Source: Brevibacillus sp. DP1.3A
GTDB taxonomy: Bacteria > Bacillota > Bacilli > Brevibacillales > Brevibacillaceae
Length of the DNA stretch: 60,000 nucleotides
Reading direction: 5' to 3'
Assembly (NCBI RefSeq): GCF_013284245.2
Contig: NZ_CP085876.1
Coordinates: forward strand, 207,501-267,500
How positions within the stretch are numbered: position 1 is the first letter of the stretch; every line of letters starts with the position of its first letter. The notes under the pieces are model-generated. The model saw only the letters and a list, made by a program, of their open reading frames with translations, was not told where the DNA came from and searched no databases. Below, one piece after another: positions 1 through 9,271 of the stretch. Made by a program: the position numbers and the translations under genes.

Positions 1-2
1 AG

Positions 3-293
3 TTAAAGCCGCTGATGACCGATCTGTACTCAGCTGGCCGTTTCCGCACGCATTCCAAAAATGACCTAGTTGCAAAATTGTTGTCTGATTACAAAATCGG
101 GCAGGCCATCATGGTAGGAGATCGTCACTCCGACGTGGAAGCAGGCAAGACAAACGGTTTATTTACCATTGGTTGCGACTTTGGTTTTGCGAAACCAGGC
201 GAGCTTGATGGGGCAGATGTCATCATCACCAGCTTCTCTCAGCTACTGAATCATTTGCCAGCAATCGACACCAATACACAAGAACAAACATAA
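3..293 (+). CDS. HAD-superfamily hydrolase, C-terminal part (cut by window start)
   Basis: The reading frame is open from the window edge, so the true start lies upstream. The visible 97 or so residues contain VGDRHSDVEAGKTNG, which matches HAD motif IV: the GDxxxD acidic pair that holds Mg2+ in phosphoglycolate-phosphatase-like enzymes. It is followed by a short alternating strand/helix stretch and an Asp/Thr-rich tail. Catalytic motif I (DxDxT) would be in the missing part, so substrate cannot be judged. The gene ends just before an intrinsic terminator and is therefore in a different transcription unit from ctsR. Confidence 0.8.
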   Translation, partial: LKPLMTDLYSAGRFRTHSKNDLVAKLLSDYKIGQAIMVGDRHSDVEAGKTNGLFTIGCDFGFAKPGELDGADVIITSFSQLLNHLPAIDTNTQEQT

Positions 294-319
294 ACCATTC
301 CTCAGGGAGTGGTTTTTTT
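293..319 (+). terminator. Intrinsic terminator after the HAD gene
   Basis: A 9-bp stem (293-301 with 306-314, one G-T pair) closes a 4-nt loop and runs into seven T residues. It insulates the ctsR operon from upstream transcription. Confidence 0.85.
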
Positions 320-381
320 GTTGATCATGTCCAAGTTTCAAGCGACCCTCTTTTGCCCACACTAGAATGTGTAAGGGACAC

Positions 382-410
382 TTGCGGGCACGCATTAAAC
401 CCATTATAAT
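382..410 (+). promoter_or_regulatory. Sigma-A-type promoter of the ctsR operon
   Basis: A perfect TATAAT (405-410) lies 17 bp downstream of TTGCGG (382-387). The -35 is a weak match, compatible with a repressed promoter. The CtsR box begins 4 bp after the -10, over the expected transcription start. Confidence 0.7.
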
Positions 411-413
411 TAA

Positions 414-430
414 CGTCAAAGATAGTCAAA
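414..430 (+). promoter_or_regulatory. CtsR operator (heptad direct repeat)
   Basis: CGTCAAA-GAT-AGTCAAA matches the known CtsR box (RGTCAAA NAN RGTCAAA) at all but the first base. A third partial unit (GTCAA, 431-435) follows directly. Its position over the start site means bound CtsR should block initiation, giving heat-inducible autoregulation of ctsR-mcsA-mcsB-clpC. Confidence 0.85.
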
Positions 431-481
431 GTCAATAGGTAACCTCATAAGAACATACACAGAGGAATAGGAGGCGATGAC

Positions 482-946
482 TTGCGTAACATCTCGGACA
501 TCATTGAACATCACTTAAAAGGCATCATTACAAACAGTCCCAATGGATCGATCGAGATTCAGCGTAGTGAGCTTGCCGACCATTTTCAATGTGTGCCGTC
601 TCAGATCAATTACGTCATCAATACGCGCTTTACCGTTCAAAAAGGATACATTGTAGAGAGTAAGCGCGGGGGCGGCGGGTATATTCGCATACGCAAGGTG
701 CAGATTGTCAGCAAAGCACGCTTGCAGCAATTGCTAACAGAAGAACTAATTGGTGAGAGCATCAGTCAGAGCGTGGGAAATGCGATCGTAGAAAGACTAT
801 TTGAGGAAGGATTAGTCAACATCAGAGAAGCCACCTTGATGAAAATCGCTACCTCGCGAAACGTATTGACGCTAGAAGCTGAATTGCGGGATCGTTTGCG
901 GGCAAATATTTTAAAGCAGATGATCGCAGCAATCTTGTTGAAGTAA
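482..946 (+). CDS. ctsR: CtsR, class III heat-shock repressor
   Basis: A 154-residue dimeric DNA-binding repressor of clp genes. The N-terminal winged helix-turn-helix is visible, with the glycine-rich wing RGGGGYIRI at residues 62-70. In characterised CtsR this wing is the heat-sensing loop, and its arginine is the McsB phosphorylation site. The C-terminal half is the dimerisation and McsB-contact region. The start is TTG at 482, with TAGGAGG ending 7 nt upstream. An out-of-frame ATG at 477 is not used. The gene is first in the operon and its operator lies just upstream, so it represses itself. Confidence 0.97.
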   Translation: MRNISDIIEHHLKGIITNSPNGSIEIQRSELADHFQCVPSQINYVINTRFTVQKGYIVESKRGGGGYIRIRKVQIVSKARLQQLLTEELIGESISQSVGNAIVERLFEEGLVNIREATLMKIATSRNVLTLEAELRDRLRANILKQMIAAILLK

Positions 947-962
947 GAGGAGGTATGATGTT

Positions 963-1481
963 ATGAACTGTGAGGAATGCGGAAAACGACCGGCGACACT
1001 GCATTTGACGAAAATCGTCAATGGCGAAAAAACCGAATACCATATTTGCGAGCAATGTGCTCATGAAAAAGGGGACGTCTTTACCGGCTTTCACAACTTC
1101 AGCATCAACAATCTCCTGTCAGGACTTTTAAAATTTGATCCCATGCAAAAGAATGGACGCGAAACGGCAACGAATAAGCCGCTTCAATGCGAAACATGTG
1201 GACTCACATATTCTCAATTTAGTAAAAGCGGCCGATTTGGCTGTAGTGATTGCTACACCTTTTTGGGTGATCGACTGGACCCCCTTTTCCGCCGAATTCA
1301 TGGAAACACACAGCATAGTGGAAAAGTACCAGAGCGGACCGGTGGCAAACTGAAGATCCGTAAAGAGCTGGAGCAACTAAAGCAAGCGCTGCAAAGTCAT
1401 GTCGCCAGTGAAGAGTTCGAGAAGGCAGCAGAAATGCGCGATCGAATTCGAGCATTGGAACAAAAAATGGCCCAATCGTAG
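963..1481 (+). CDS. mcsA: McsA, zinc-binding activator of the arginine kinase McsB
   Basis: 172 residues. Four CxxC pairs (C3/C6, C29/C32, C76/C79, C94/C97) form two zinc-ribbon-like modules. The C-terminus (about 135-170) is a UVR coiled-coil domain with the typical FEKAAEMRDRI core, also found in UvrB and ClpC. In Bacillus McsA activates McsB and thereby marks proteins for ClpCP. The start is the ATG at 963, 9 nt after AGAGGAGGT. The ATGs at 955 and 958 are out of frame and stop at once. It lies between ctsR and mcsB with short gaps. Confidence 0.95.
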   Translation: MNCEECGKRPATLHLTKIVNGEKTEYHICEQCAHEKGDVFTGFHNFSINNLLSGLLKFDPMQKNGRETATNKPLQCETCGLTYSQFSKSGRFGCSDCYTFLGDRLDPLFRRIHGNTQHSGKVPERTGGKLKIRKELEQLKQALQSHVASEEFEKAAEMRDRIRALEQKMAQS

Positions 1482-1500
1482 CAAGGGAGGTTAGCTGGTT

Positions 1501-2574
1501 ATGTCCCAAAAGCAGTTTATGCAAAACCCGTGGAGCAATTGGATGAAAGGAGAAGGTCCTGATTCCGACATTGTCATTAGTACACGGCTGCGTATCGCCC
1601 GTAACCTGCGCCAGCACCCCTTTCCGTTATTGGCAACGGACTCGCAGGGCGAGGAAGTCGTCAGAAAGGTAACGGAAGTAAGCGATTCGGAGGCAATGCG
1701 CAAAAGGCATCAGCTTCAGGTCATCCATATGGACCAAATTAATCCGTTAGAAAAAAGGGTGCTCGTAGAAAAGCATCTGATTAGCCCTCACCTGGCAGAG
1801 GAATCTCGCAAAGGTGCGGTATTACTTCGTGAAGATGAGTCTGTCAGCATTATGGTTAATGAAGAAGACCACATTCGAATACAGGTACTATTACCTGGGT
1901 TTCGTTTGAACGAGGCATGGGAAATAGGTACGAAGATAGACGACATTTTTGAGAAAAGCTTGAACTACGCTTTCGACGAAACTCGAGGATATCTTACAAG
2001 CTGCCCAACCAATGTGGGTACGGGAATTCGTGCATCTGTGATGCTGCACTTGCCAGCTCTGGTGATGACGCAGCAGATCAGCAGAATTTTACAGGCAATT
2101 AATCAAGTTGGTCTAGTCGTTAGAGGAATTTACGGAGAGGGCAGCGAAGCTCTAGGGAATCTTTTTCAGTTATCCAATCAGGTCACACTGGGGATGTCTG
2201 AATCGGATATCCTTTCCAATCTCTACGGCGTAGCCAGACAGATTATTGAGCAAGAGCGTGTGGCACGTACTTATTTGCTGGAGCATACACGGGTTTCTTT
2301 GGAGGATCGGATTTTTCGGTCGTATGGCATCTTGATGTACGCTCGCACGGTAGAGTCCAAGGAAGCGGCTCAACGTCTGTCCGATGTACGTCTGGGAATT
2401 GATCTAGGCATCATTCCGAATGTATCTCCGCTCGTCCTAAACGAACTGTTGGTCACGACACAGCCAGGGTTTTTACAGCACCACGCTGGACAAAAGCTCA
2501 CTCCGGACCAACGCGATGAAAGAAGGGCAAGGCTGATCCGAGAGCGCCTGCGCGTAGTAGAATCACAAGAGTAA
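1501..2574 (+). CDS. mcsB: McsB, protein-arginine kinase
   Basis: A 357-residue member of the phosphagen (creatine/arginine) kinase fold that phosphorylates arginines in proteins, including CtsR, and so tags them for ClpCP degradation. The N-terminal ISTRLRIARNL segment and the catalytic TSCPTNVGTGIRASV segment are both present. The conserved catalytic-site cysteine is C168. The C-terminal third is the substrate-recognition and dimerisation domain. ATG 1501 follows AAGGGAGG and lies 19 bp after mcsA, so the two are probably co-translated. It is co-regulated with its target CtsR by the upstream CtsR box. Confidence 0.97.
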   Translation: MSQKQFMQNPWSNWMKGEGPDSDIVISTRLRIARNLRQHPFPLLATDSQGEEVVRKVTEVSDSEAMRKRHQLQVIHMDQINPLEKRVLVEKHLISPHLAEESRKGAVLLREDESVSIMVNEEDHIRIQVLLPGFRLNEAWEIGTKIDDIFEKSLNYAFDETRGYLTSCPTNVGTGIRASVMLHLPALVMTQQISRILQAINQVGLVVRGIYGEGSEALGNLFQLSNQVTLGMSESDILSNLYGVARQIIEQERVARTYLLEHTRVSLEDRIFRSYGILMYARTVESKEAAQRLSDVRLGIDLGIIPNVSPLVLNELLVTTQPGFLQHHAGQKLTPDQRDERRARLIRERLRVVESQE

Positions 2575-2640
2575 TCGTAATGGTATCACGCAATTGTTAA
2601 CCATATAGAGAAAAAACACGGTTATACGGAGGTGTACGAT

Positions 2641-5091
2641 ATGATGTTTGGACGTTTTACAGAACGAGCACAAAAAGTACTGGCGCTTGCCCTGGAAGAG
2701 GCGGTTCGTCTCGGACACAAAGATATTGGGACAGAGCATGTGCTACTGGGACTTATTCGAGAAGGCGAAGGGATTGCGGCAAAGGCACTGCAATCACTTG
2801 GGCTTGGCCTCGATAAAATCCAGAGTGAAGTGGAGTCGTTAATCGGGCGAGGAACAGAGCAGTCCGGTAGTAATTACACACCAAACTATACACCTCGCGC
2901 CAAAAAGGTTATTGAACTTTCGATGGACGAAGCCCGCAAGCTGGGTCATACCTATGTCGGGACTGAACATATTCTACTTGGCTTGATCCGTGAAGGAGAA
3001 GGCATTGCTGCGAGAATCATGAACAATTTAGGCGTTAGCCTGAACAAGGCACGTCAACAGGTACTCCAGCTTCTTGGTAGCTCAGAAATGATGGCATCTC
3101 ATCAACCGTCTGGAGGGAATCCAGCGGCGAATACGCCGACACTGGACGGCTTGGCAAGGGATCTGACTGCAATCGCTCGTGATGGCGGGCTGGACCCTGT
3201 CATCGGTCGCCAAAAGGAAATCGAGCGTGTGATCCAAGTACTTAGCAGACGCACCAAGAACAACCCTGTTTTGATTGGGGAGCCTGGTGTCGGGAAAACA
3301 GCTATCGCAGAAGGTCTTGCCCAAAAAATCGTGAACAACGAAATTCCGGAGACCCTTCGTGATAAACGAGTCATGACACTGGATATGGGAACCGTTGTTG
3401 CGGGAACCAAATATCGCGGTGAGTTCGAAGATCGTCTGAAAAAAATCATGGACGAAATTCGCCAAGCAGGAAACATCATCCTATTTATTGATGAGCTGCA
3501 CACCCTGATTGGTGCAGGTGGAGCAGAAGGCGCAATTGATGCCTCCAACATTTTGAAGCCTGCTCTGGCACGTGGCGAGCTACAGTGCGTAGGTGCCACA
3601 ACGCTGGATGAATATCGCAAGTACATCGAAAAAGACGCGGCACTGGAGCGTCGTTTCCAACCGATTCAGGTTGATGAACCGACAGCGGAGGATGCTATTC
3701 GTATTCTGCATGGCCTTCGTGATCGTTACGAAGCCCACCATCGTGTCAAAATTACCGACGAAGCAATCGAGCAGGCAGTAAAACTGTCTGACCGCTATAT
3801 TACGGAACGCTTCCTGCCTGACAAGGCCATCGACTTGGTCGACGAGGCGGCATCCAAAGTTCGCTTGCAATCCTTTACGGTTCCACCAAACCTCAAAGAG
3901 CTGGAGGGACGTCTGGAAGAGGTGCGCAAGGAAAAAGACGCTGCCGTGCAATCACAAGAGTTCGAGGAAGCAGCAGCACTTCGCGATCAGGAGCAAAAAC
4001 TGCGTGAGGAACTGGATAAAACGAAAAAAGACTGGAAAGAGCGCCAAGGTCAGCTGAACATGGAGGTTACGCCAGAAGATATCGCACAAGTAGTAGCGAG
4101 TTGGACGGGTATTCCTGTGTTGAAGCTGAAGGAAGAAGAGACAGAGCGCTTGCTGAAGATGGAAGAGATTTTGCACGATCGCGTCATTGGTCAAGATGAA
4201 GCAGTAAAATCCATCTCGCGTGCGATTCGCCGTGCCCGTGCTGGTCTGAAAGACCCAAAACGTCCAATCGGCTCGTTTATCTTCCTAGGACCTACTGGTG
4301 TGGGTAAAACTGAATTGGCTCGTGCCGTGGCAGAGACGCTTTTCGGTGACGAGGATGCAATGATTCGTGTGGATATGTCCGAGTACATGGAGAAGCATTC
4401 CACCGCTCGTCTGGTAGGTGCCCCTCCTGGCTACGTAGGCTTTGACGAAGGCGGTCAGCTGACCGAAAAAGTGCGTCGCAAGCCTTACTCCGTCATTTTG
4501 CTGGACGAAATCGAGAAGGCTCACCCAGACGTATTTAACATCCTCTTACAAGTACTGGATGATGGTCGTCTGACAGACTCCAAGGGACGTACCGTCGATT
4601 TCCGCAACACGGTTGTCATTATGACTTCCAACGTCGGAGCCAGCATGATCAAGAAAAATACGACGCTCGGCTTCACAACCAACGATTCGGAAAGAAAGTA
4701 TCAGGATATGAAAGACAAAGTCATGGATGAGCTGAAGAAAAGCTTCCGTCCTGAGTTCTTGAACCGTATCGACGAAGTCATCGTGTTCCACTCCTTGGAG
4801 CAAGAGCACATCGAGCAAATCGTATCTCTCATGACAGACGAGCTGCGTAAACGTTTGAAAGAGCAAGACATTGATTTCCAACTGACCGAAGAAGCTAAGA
4901 AAGTATTGGCAAAAGAAGGGTTTGATCCGGCTTATGGTGCACGTCCTCTGCGTCGTGCTATCCAGCGCCACATCGAGGATAATTTGTCCGAGGAATTGCT
5001 CAAGGGCACGATCAGTAAAGGCGATACCGTCAATATCGAAGCCGAAGAAGGCAAGCTGGTTGTCAAGCGCCTCGAAAAAACGAAATCATAA
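2641..5091 (+). CDS. clpC: ClpC, AAA+ unfoldase of the Clp protease
   Basis: An 816-residue Hsp100 ATPase that unfolds arginine-phosphorylated and adaptor-delivered proteins into ClpP. Domain order: double Clp_N repeat (1-150), first AAA+ module with Walker A GEPGVGKT (213-220), a middle coiled-coil/UVR segment (about 420-470, [13 protein letters not shown]) that contacts McsA/MecA-type adaptors, second AAA+ module with GPTGVGKT (550-557), and a C-terminal D2-small domain. ATG 2641 (MMFGRF, as in Bacillus ClpC) is chosen over a GTG at 2632, which is part of the CGGAGGTG ribosome binding site. Last gene before a strong terminator. Confidence 0.97.
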   Translation: MMFGRFTERAQKVLALALEEAVRLGHKDIGTEHVLLGLIREGEGIAAKALQSLGLGLDKIQSEVESLIGRGTEQSGSNYTPNYTPRAKKVIELSMDEARKLGHTYVGTEHILLGLIREGEGIAARIMNNLGVSLNKARQQVLQLLGSSEMMASHQPSGGNPAANTPTLDGLARDLTAIARDGGLDPVIGRQKEIERVIQVLSRRTKNNPVLIGEPGVGKTAIAEGLAQKIVNNEIPETLRDKRVMTLDMGTVVAGTKYRGEFEDRLKKIMDEIRQAGNIILFIDELHTLIGAGGAEGAIDASNILKPALARGELQCVGATTLDEYRKYIEKDAALERRFQPIQVDEPTAEDAIRILHGLRDRYEAHHRVKITDEAIEQAVKLSDRYITERFLPDKAIDLVDEAASKVRLQSFTVPPNLKELEGRLEEVRKEKDAAVQSQEFEEAAALRDQEQKLREELDKTKKDWKERQGQLNMEVTPEDIAQVVASWTGIPVLKLKEEETERLLKMEEILHDRVIGQDEAVKSISRAIRRARAGLKDPKRPIGSFIFLGPTGVGKTELARAVAETLFGDEDAMIRVDMSEYMEKHSTARLVGAPPGYVGFDEGGQLTEKVRRKPYSVILLDEIEKAHPDVFNILLQVLDDGRLTDSKGRTVDFRNTVVIMTSNVGASMIKKNTTLGFTTNDSERKYQDMKDKVMDELKKSFRPEFLNRIDEVIVFHSLEQEHIEQIVSLMTDELRKRLKEQDIDFQLTEEAKKVLAKEGFDPAYGARPLRRAIQRHIEDNLSEELLKGTISKGDTVNIEAEEGKLVVKRLEKTKS

Positions 5092-5110
5092 GCTAGGTTG
5101 AAATGTAATA

Positions 5111-5145
5111 GAATGCCTCCTGATTCGGGAGGTATTCTTTTTTTG
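5111..5145 (+). terminator. Strong intrinsic terminator between clpC and radA
   Basis: A 10-bp stem (5111-5120 with 5128-5137, one G-T pair) and a 7-nt loop are followed by a T run. It should end most heat-shock transcripts before radA. See findings. Confidence 0.85.
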
Positions 5146-5197
5146 GGTGCGTAATTATGATAAAAGTAGAGAAAGAAATCCAAGTGAGGGTGCGATT

Positions 5198-6565
5198 ATG
5201 TCAAAGTATAAAACGAAATACGCGTGTCAAGAATGTGGCTATGAATCACCAAAATGGATGGGAAAATGCCCAGGCTGCAGCAGCTGGAACACCTTGGTGG
5301 AAGAAGTGACGGTAAAAAATGCACATCGTCACGAAGGGATGAGCGGCGGCCAGCGTCAATCTGCGATTCCATTGACCCAGGTAGCCAGTGAAGAAGAGCC
5401 ACGCATGGATACGACAATCGGAGAATTGAATCGTGTACTTGGTGGAGGACTTGTTCCGGGTTCACTCATTTTGGTTGGGGGAGACCCCGGAATTGGGAAA
5501 TCGACATTGCTTTTGCAGACATCTTTTGCCTTGGCTCATCAAGGGGCGAAGGTTCTCTATGTATCTGGAGAGGAGTCGGCAAAGCAAATCAAAATTCGCG
5601 CGGATCGACTCCATTTGCAAACGCCACCGATGTTTGTATTGGCAGAAAATGATTTGGATTTGATCGAACAGCATATTAATCAAGTAGACCCGGATGTGCT
5701 GATTATTGACTCGATCCAGACCGTGTTTCACCCGACGATCCAATCGGCTGCTGGAAGTGTCGCGCAAGTGCGGGAGGCGACTGCCCAATTGATGCGGATT
5801 GCAAAAGGGAAAGGAATTGGTACCTTCATTGTCGGTCACGTTACCAAGGAAGGATCTATCGCCGGTCCGCGTATGCTTGAGCACATGGTAGATGCTGTTC
5901 TTTATTTTGAAGGAGAGCGCCACAATACGTTTCGAATTTTGCGCGCCGTCAAAAACCGTTTTGGTTCGACAAATGAAATCGGTATTTTCGAGATGAAGGA
6001 TCGCGGTTTGGAGGAAGTGGCGAATCCATCTGAGATATTTTTGGCAGAGCGTCCATTTGGTGTTGCGGGTTCGACAGTCGTAGCCAGTATGGAGGGCACA
6101 CGTCCCGTCTTGGTTGAGCTGCAAGCTCTCGTTGCCCCGACCAGCTTTGTAACCCCTCGGAGAACGGCAACAGGGGTCGATCATCAGCGTGTGGCGATGA
6201 TCATGGCAGTGTTAGAAAAGCGCATGGGCATGATGCTGCAAAATCAGGATGCTTATGTAAACGTAGCAGGTGGGGTCAGATTGGATGAGCCAGCGGTTGA
6301 TTTGGCGATTGCCGTAAGCATTGCAAGCAGTTTCCGTGACCACGCTACCAATCCGCATGATGTCGTTATCGGAGAGATTGGTTTGACTGGAGAGGTGCGC
6401 GGTGTCTCCCGTATCGAGCAACGAGTACGAGAAGCACATAAGTTAGGGTTTAAGCGTGTCATCATCCCGGAGAAAAACATCCGTGGTCTGGATGCGCCAG
6501 CTGATATTCAAGTAATTGGTGTGAGCAATATTGCCGATGCGTTGAATGAGGTGATAAGGAGGTAG
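5198..6565 (+). CDS. radA: RadA, DNA repair/branch-migration ATPase
   Basis: 455 residues, a RecA-like helicase acting in recombination and repair. An N-terminal zinc finger (C10, C13, C24, C27) precedes the RecA core with Walker [10 protein letters not shown] (94-102). The RadA-specific KNRFG motif is near residue 252, and a Lon-protease-like domain forms the C-terminus. ATG 5198 starts MSKYKTKY, the family start. A longer upstream reading (from 5147) runs back towards the terminator and is not credible. Its stop codon is just 2 nt before the disA start, so radA and disA are translationally linked, as in Bacillus. Confidence 0.96.
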   Translation: MSKYKTKYACQECGYESPKWMGKCPGCSSWNTLVEEVTVKNAHRHEGMSGGQRQSAIPLTQVASEEEPRMDTTIGELNRVLGGGLVPGSLILVGGDPGIGKSTLLLQTSFALAHQGAKVLYVSGEESAKQIKIRADRLHLQTPPMFVLAENDLDLIEQHINQVDPDVLIIDSIQTVFHPTIQSAAGSVAQVREATAQLMRIAKGKGIGTFIVGHVTKEGSIAGPRMLEHMVDAVLYFEGERHNTFRILRAVKNRFGSTNEIGIFEMKDRGLEEVANPSEIFLAERPFGVAGSTVVASMEGTRPVLVELQALVAPTSFVTPRRTATGVDHQRVAMIMAVLEKRMGMMLQNQDAYVNVAGGVRLDEPAVDLAIAVSIASSFRDHATNPHDVVIGEIGLTGEVRGVSRIEQRVREAHKLGFKRVIIPEKNIRGLDAPADIQVIGVSNIADALNEVIRR

Positions 6566-6567
6566 GA

Positions 6568-7650
6568 GTGGGCATGCAGGGGAACATCAAAAGAGCTCCG
6601 CAATTCGGTGATGTGCTTCGTCTCGTGGCACCCGGCACACAGCTTCGTGAAGGGTTGGAAAATGTTTTACGGGCCAAAACCGGGGGCTTGATCGTCATTG
6701 GGTGCGGTCCAGAGATGAAGTCGATTGTCGATGGCGGTTTTTCCATCAATTGTGATTTTTCTCCTGCCCATTTGTATGAATTAGCGAAGATGGATGGGGC
6801 GATTATAGTAAGTGAAGACGCAAAACGCATCCTGTACGCGAATACGCAAATCTTCCCACCCTCCTCAATCCCCACGAGCGAGACGGGGACACGGCATCGT
6901 ACAGCGCAACGGACAGCCATTCAAACGAATCATCTGGTCATTGCGATCTCTCAGCGCCGCAATGTGATCACACTGTATCAGGGGAATTTCCGGTATGTCT
7001 TAAGCGAAATCAGCGTCATTTTGGCCAAGGCGAATCAAGCTGTATCTACCCTAGAGAAATACAAGGCCGTGCTTGATCAAACACTGACGAATCTCGGTGC
7101 GTTAGAATTCGAGGAGCTCGTTACGTTACATGAAGTTGCCTCGGTTTTGCAACGGATTGAGATGGTTTTACGTATTAAAACAGAGGTCTCCAAATACATA
7201 TGTGAGCTAGGGGTAGAAGGAAGGCTCGTCAGTATGCAGTTGGAGGAACTGGTCTCAAACATTGAGGAAGAGGCCCATATGCTTATTCGGGATTATTCCC
7301 GAGATCCATCCTATTCACCTGATCTCGTGCTTCGGGATATGAAAAAATTGAACTCGGAGGAAATGCTGGAGCTCACTTCCTTTTTGCGAACGCTGGGATA
7401 TTCCTCCAATGCCAGTATGCTGGATGAATCCGTTTCCCCTAGAGGATATCGGATCCTGTACAAGATCCGGCGGCTGCCCGTTACGATCATCTCAAATCTG
7501 GTAGAGCATTTTCATCATCTGCCGCGAATTATGATGGCAACGATCCAGGAATTAGACGAAGTAGAAGGCATTGGCGAGGTCCGAGCGAGAGCCATTAAAG
7601 AGGGGCTGAAACGAATTCAAGAACAAGTGTTCATTGACAGACACATTTAA
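6568..7650 (+). CDS. disA: DisA, DNA-integrity scanning c-di-AMP synthase
   Basis: 360 residues. The N-terminal DAC domain carries D76-G77-A78 and R109-H110-R111, the two signature motifs for condensing two ATP into c-di-AMP. A helical linker follows, then C-terminal helix-hairpin-helix DNA-binding motifs ([16 protein letters not shown], about 330-345). In Bacillus DisA patrols DNA before sporulation, and branched DNA and RadA inhibit its synthase. GTG 6568 lies 5 nt after AAGGAGG. ATG 6574, two codons later and 11 nt from the site, is an alternative. The binding site overlaps the end of radA. Confidence 0.96.
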   Translation: MGMQGNIKRAPQFGDVLRLVAPGTQLREGLENVLRAKTGGLIVIGCGPEMKSIVDGGFSINCDFSPAHLYELAKMDGAIIVSEDAKRILYANTQIFPPSSIPTSETGTRHRTAQRTAIQTNHLVIAISQRRNVITLYQGNFRYVLSEISVILAKANQAVSTLEKYKAVLDQTLTNLGALEFEELVTLHEVASVLQRIEMVLRIKTEVSKYICELGVEGRLVSMQLEELVSNIEEEAHMLIRDYSRDPSYSPDLVLRDMKKLNSEEMLELTSFLRTLGYSSNASMLDESVSPRGYRILYKIRRLPVTIISNLVEHFHHLPRIMMATIQELDEVEGIGEVRARAIKEGLKRIQEQVFIDRHI

Positions 7651-7764
7651 AGTAGAATAGGATAAAGGCATTATTTGTATTCAACATTTGCCTAGGGGAC
7701 TTGGATAAAAACAAGGTCGACAGGATAACCTGCTCCTTACGCAAAAGAAATCAGGAGGTAGTCT

Positions 7765-8493
7765 ATGTTCGTGAAATCGTTACCGAACATACTAACCGTA
7801 AGCAATTTGTTTCTGGGAGTTTTAGCAATTATTCTTGCGTTTCGAGGCGATCAATACGTCGAATATGCAGCGATCACTGTGATCATTGGTATGCTGGCAG
7901 ACGGGCTGGATGGACGTGTAGCTCGTATGCTAAATGCCCAAAGTGAGTTCGGGAAGGAATTGGATTCCCTTTCTGACGTCATTACATTTGGGATTGCGCC
8001 AGCGTTCATCATGTATGTTGTCGTCTTGCAACACTTTGATTTGCTTGGGATTCTCATTACAGCCATTTTTCCGATCTGTGGTGCGCTGCGTTTGGCGCGT
8101 TTTAACGTACAGGCCGGGGTTCCGGGGTATTTCATCGGTTTGCCGATTACGGCAGCGGGGGGCGTACTGGCTACGCTCGCACTTTATCACCAAGTTTTCA
8201 CTCCGGTATTGCTTGCCGTAAGTATGTTGCTGCTTGCCTTTTTGATGGTATCAAAGGTCAAGTATCCTAACTTTAAAAAAGTGGGGATTCCAAAGTCTGC
8301 TTACTGGATCACACCCATTATCATCGCGATTGTGGTTGTTGTAGCGATTAAGTATCCGCAGCAATTTCCAAAAATCGTCTTCCTGCCACTTGCTTTTTAT
8401 GCACTGTACGGAATAAAAAAAAACGTTGACTTTCTTGTCAAAAAATTACGCAAGCGTAAAAACAAAGAGGAAGAATCCGTTCCGTTCGAATAG
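7765..8493 (+). CDS. pssA: CDP-diacylglycerol-serine O-phosphatidyltransferase
   Basis: A 242-residue integral membrane enzyme that makes phosphatidylserine, the precursor of phosphatidylethanolamine. The CDP-alcohol phosphotransferase signature DG-x2-AR-x8-G-x3-D-x3-D is complete (D49, G50, A53, R54, G63, D67, D71). About six hydrophobic segments fill the rest, and the tail is lysine-rich and cytoplasmic (KKLRKRKNKEEE). ATG 7765 follows TCAGGAGGT. No phosphatidylserine decarboxylase gene is adjacent. The 114 bp before it hold no promoter I could identify, so it may be read through from disA. The family is certain and the serine substrate very likely. Confidence 0.9.
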   Translation: MFVKSLPNILTVSNLFLGVLAIILAFRGDQYVEYAAITVIIGMLADGLDGRVARMLNAQSEFGKELDSLSDVITFGIAPAFIMYVVVLQHFDLLGILITAIFPICGALRLARFNVQAGVPGYFIGLPITAAGGVLATLALYHQVFTPVLLAVSMLLLAFLMVSKVKYPNFKKVGIPKSAYWITPIIIAIVVVVAIKYPQQFPKIVFLPLAFYALYGIKKNVDFLVKKLRKRKNKEEESVPFE

Positions 8494-8502
8494 TTACGGC
8501 AT

Positions 8503-8541
8503 AAAAAAACCCACACTTCAATGTGCGGGTTTTTCTTTTTT
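8503..8541. terminator. Bidirectional terminator between pssA and the minus-strand gene
   Basis: The ACCC/GGGT and CAC/GTG stem (8509-8530, one A-C mismatch) is flanked by seven A on the left and a T-rich run on the right. It can stop transcription from both sides. Confidence 0.8.
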
Positions 8542-8588
8542 GTATGCAACTTTTTTTAGGGTTCATTCGTAATACGAGTAGCGGACTT

Positions 8589-8984
8589 TTAAGACAGATT
8601 GAAGACACCCAAAGTATTCAGTCGGTTGGATTCTTTCTGAAGCACATCTTCTAGCTTAATGTCAGTAATATTGCACAAGGCAGTGAGGTAAAAGAGGTTT
8701 TTGCCAAGCTCAGCAGTAACTACATCGCGACAATGCTCGCACAGCGGACCGTTAAAGTGGGTGTCCAAATGGGACTTGTTGTCCTCCAGATTCTTGTTCG
8801 AATCGTACGTCTGTTTTTTGGCAACCACTTCGACACAGCCGCATTCGGTGATGGCTTTTGTCAGTGAACGGTTAATGCGGGATGCCGTTTCCTGAACTTT
8901 GGACATGACGTCCAGTACGCTACGATGTCTGATCAAAAGCTCGGATACTTGCGTTTGAAAGTCGTCTATGTTTCGATTGTCCAT
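8589..8984 (-). CDS. Small conserved protein with MazG-like C-terminal segment
   Basis: 131 residues, function unknown. The C-terminal stretch ELGKNLFYLTALCNITDIKLEDVL resembles the helical core of MazG-like nucleotide pyrophosphohydrolases, but the ExxE metal-binding helix of active enzymes is not obvious. Cysteines occur as C48-G-C50, C82-x2-C85 and C104, so a bound metal is possible. From memory, similar Bacillales proteins carry a DUF1573 label; I could not check this. The start at 8984 has AGAGGTG about 7 nt upstream. It has its own near-consensus promoter, is divergent from yacL and convergent with pssA. It is not part of the Bacillus subtilis order at this site as I recall it. Confidence 0.8.
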   Translation of the reverse strand: MDNRNIDDFQTQVSELLIRHRSVLDVMSKVQETASRINRSLTKAITECGCVEVVAKKQTYDSNKNLEDNKSHLDTHFNGPLCEHCRDVVTAELGKNLFYLTALCNITDIKLEDVLQKESNRLNTLGVFNLS

Positions 8985-9047
8985 CTGGATTCACCTCTGC
9001 TTTAGGCTGTTGGTATCGTCATAATTTTCTCTCATTACGATACTGAC

Positions 9048-9077
9048 ATTATAAGAAGGGAGCCAGCTCTCTGTCAA
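9048..9077 (-). promoter_or_regulatory. Consensus sigma-A promoter of the minus-strand small gene
   Basis: Read on the minus strand, TTGACA (9077-9072) and TATAAT (9053-9048) are both perfect, with an 18-bp spacer. This is one of the strongest-looking promoters in the window, serving a gene of unknown function. Confidence 0.85.
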
Positions 9078-9148
9078 TTTATCATCGAAGGAAACGAGTG
9101 TTCCCGGGTTGACGAGAAAATGACAACTATGTTAAAATTTTTGGCTAT

Positions 9149-9178
9149 TTGACACGGCAAAATCTTTTTTGCTATAGT
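9149..9178 (+). promoter_or_regulatory. Sigma-A promoter upstream of yacL
   Basis: A perfect TTGACA (9149-9154) is followed after 18 bp by TATAGT (9173-9178). It is divergent from the promoter at 9048-9077. It should start the yacL-ispD-ispF transcript and leaves a leader of about 90 nt. Confidence 0.8.
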
Positions 9179-9271
9179 GAGGGAAAGTAAAATGAAGCAT
9201 TATAATGATTTGGAAAAAAATAGGGTTTCACTCTTAGGCTTCTGTCTATATTAGTAAAAGGAGGTGAAGGC

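Noticed and set aside
2632..2640. GTG start extending clpC by three codons
   Set aside because: The GTG is part of the Shine-Dalgarno sequence CGGAGGTG; the family start is MMFGRF at 2641. The same reasoning removes in-site starts for rplK, rplX, rplF, rplO, rplC and rpoB.
7701..7946. 81-codon + strand frame overlapping the start of pssA
   Set aside because: Out of frame with a clear membrane enzyme, no ribosome binding site, basic mixed peptide without motifs.
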